In this document: positions 4,984 to 5,916 of the stretch, piece after piece
Numbering within the stretch: position 1 is the first letter of the stretch
Layout of the letters: every line of letters starts with the position of its first letter
NCBI GenBank assembly: GCA_017997855.1
Contig: JAGOEF010000109.1
Coordinates: 1-5,916 of the forward strand
Length of the DNA: 5,916 bases
From: Bacteroidales bacterium
Lineage (GTDB): Bacteria; Bacteroidota; Bacteroidia; Bacteroidales; ML635J-15
Reading direction: 5' to 3'
The notes under the pieces: generated by a model
The model's database searches: none
Seen by the model: only the letters and a program-made list of their open reading frames with translations
Told to the model about the DNA's origin: nothing
Made by a program: the position numbers and the translations under genes

Positions 4984-5916
4984 ATGAAAAAAACAGCTTT
5001 TATGATGTTGATTGCGATTGCGATAGTTTCGTGCAAAAGCGGAAACGATTTTAAGAACATCGAAATCCAGTATGTGAAAACAAAAACCGTTGATGTAAGC
5101 GACGATTATTTTGGTACCAAAGTGACGGATCCTTACCGCTGGCTCGAAAACGACACGGCGGCCGACACCGAACAATGGGTGAAAGATCAGAATAAGGTTA
5201 CCCAATCGTATTTCGATCAGATTCCCTTCCGCAAGCAAATCCTCGAAAGGCTGACCAAATTGTGGGATTTCCCCAAGGAATCGGCTCCCATGAAAAAAGG
5301 CGACAAATATTTCCTTTACAAAAACAATGGTTTGCAGAACCAGAATGTGTTATACTACAAAACATCGCTTATCGGCGAAGATAAAGAGTTGCTCGACCCC
5401 AATGCCTTGTCGGAAGACGGCACGGTGTCGCTGGCATCAACGGCAGTATCCGACGATGGTAAATACCTTGCCTATGCCATTTCGCGTGGTGGTTCCGACT
5501 GGTCCGAAATCTTTGTACGCGACATCGCTACCGGAAAAGACTTAGCCGACCACCTCGAATGGATAAAGTTCAGCGGTATGTCGTGGTTTGGCAACGGATT
5601 CTTCTACTCGCGTTATCCCGAACCCCAAAAAGGCAGCGAGCTGAGTGGTATGAACATGTACAATAAACTCTATTACCACACCATCGGGGAACCTCAGGCC
5701 AACGATAAGCTTATTTACGAAGACAATGCCAACCCGCAGCGAAGCTATTCAGCCGAGGTAACCGAAGATCAGAAATACCTGATTATTTACGCCAGCGAAT
5801 CAACCTCGGGCAACGCACTGTACTACAAAGACCTCACCCGCGAAAATGCACCCGTACGAAATATCGTCGATGGTTTTAAAAACGATTATGGCGTAATCGG
5901 TCATTTCGACGGATTG
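4984..5916 (+). CDS. S9A prolyl oligopeptidase, lipoprotein, N-terminal 311 residues (cut by window edge)
   Basis: The frame opens at ATG 4984 and is open to the right edge. It starts with a lipoprotein signal: MKKTAFMML, a short hydrophobic core, and lipobox IVSC with the lipidated cysteine at C17. The following KSGND is not a clear surface-export signal, so placement on the periplasmic or outer face is undecided. The mature part carries prolyl oligopeptidase N-terminal hallmarks (PF02897): DPYRWLEND at 49-57, WVKDQN at 65-70, LWDFPKES at 93-100, YFLYKNNGLQNQNVLYY at 109-125, and propeller-blade repeats such as SDDGKYLAYAISRGGSDW (156-173) and WFGNGFFYSRY (201-211). Family members of this type are about 700 residues. 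The catalytic alpha/beta-hydrolase domain with Ser, Asp and His lies outside the window, so activity cannot be checked. The predicted role is cleavage of short proline-containing peptides on the C-terminal side of proline in the periplasm or at the cell surface. No Shine-Dalgarno sequence is seen; the leader is A-rich. Confidence 0.93.
   Translation, partial: MKKTAFMMLIAIAIVSCKSGNDFKNIEIQYVKTKTVDVSDDYFGTKVTDPYRWLENDTAADTEQWVKDQNKVTQSYFDQIPFRKQILERLTKLWDFPKESAPMKKGDKYFLYKNNGLQNQNVLYYKTSLIGEDKELLDPNALSEDGTVSLASTAVSDDGKYLAYAISRGGSDWSEIFVRDIATGKDLADHLEWIKFSGMSWFGNGFFYSRYPEPQKGSELSGMNMYNKLYYHTIGEPQANDKLIYEDNANPQRSYSAEVTEDQKYLIIYASESTSGNALYYKDLTRENAPVRNIVDGFKNDYGVIGHFDGL

Noticed and set aside
4824..5060. 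Upstream extension of the Omp85 gene to a start at 5060 (518 residues)
   Set aside because: The extension would put 79 residues before a textbook signal peptide and overlap the first codons of the divergent lipoprotein peptidase. The ATG at 4823 is the sensible start.

Overview
The window comes from a member of the Bacteroidota, most likely class Bacteroidia; genus and species cannot be resolved. Several things point this way: a short SerA followed by a DUF1015 gene, start codons without Shine-Dalgarno sequences but with A/T-rich leaders, TTTG / TAnnTTTG promoter elements, a lipoprotein prolyl oligopeptidase, and an Omp85 barrel without POTRA domains. The genes are mostly housekeeping or cell-envelope genes, with one accessory ATPase gene among them.

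Layout. (1) Positions 1-1403, minus strand: serA (3-phosphoglycerate dehydrogenase) is followed after 30 nt by the first 149 codons of a DUF1015 gene that runs off the left edge. This looks like a serine-biosynthesis operon, but serC is not directly upstream. (2) Positions 1404-1697: a divergent intergenic region. It holds a possible decayed coding remnant next to serA, then a bulged palindrome overlapping the -33 box of a good Bacteroidota promoter. (3) Positions 1698-2813, plus strand: a 371-residue AAA_14/DUF4143 ATPase with Walker motifs, a winged helix and PD-(D/E)XK-type nuclease residues. It is visibly AT-rich compared with serA. (4) Positions 2814-3021: a gap with an imperfect inverted repeat and no convincing gene. 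(5) Positions 3022-3399, plus strand: a DgkA-family lipid kinase, also AT-rich. (6) Positions 3400-3503: a convergent gap. (7) Positions 3504-4823, minus strand: an outer-membrane Omp85/D15 barrel with a signal peptide. (8) Positions 4824-4983: a divergent promoter region. (9) Positions 4984-5916, plus strand: the N-terminal 311 codons of an S9A prolyl oligopeptidase lipoprotein, cut by the right edge.

How the genes relate. SerA and probably the DUF1015 protein act in serine metabolism. DgkA (inner membrane), the Omp85 barrel (outer membrane) and the prolyl oligopeptidase (lipoprotein) are envelope or exported functions without an evident shared pathway. The ATPase stands alone and its role is unknown. 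I do not see a convincing new multi-gene system. The items most worth a second look are the palindrome-overlapped, nearly leaderless promoter of the ATPase, the altered catalytic residues of SerA, the POTRA-less Omp85 protein, and the relic- or repeat-like intergenic segments.
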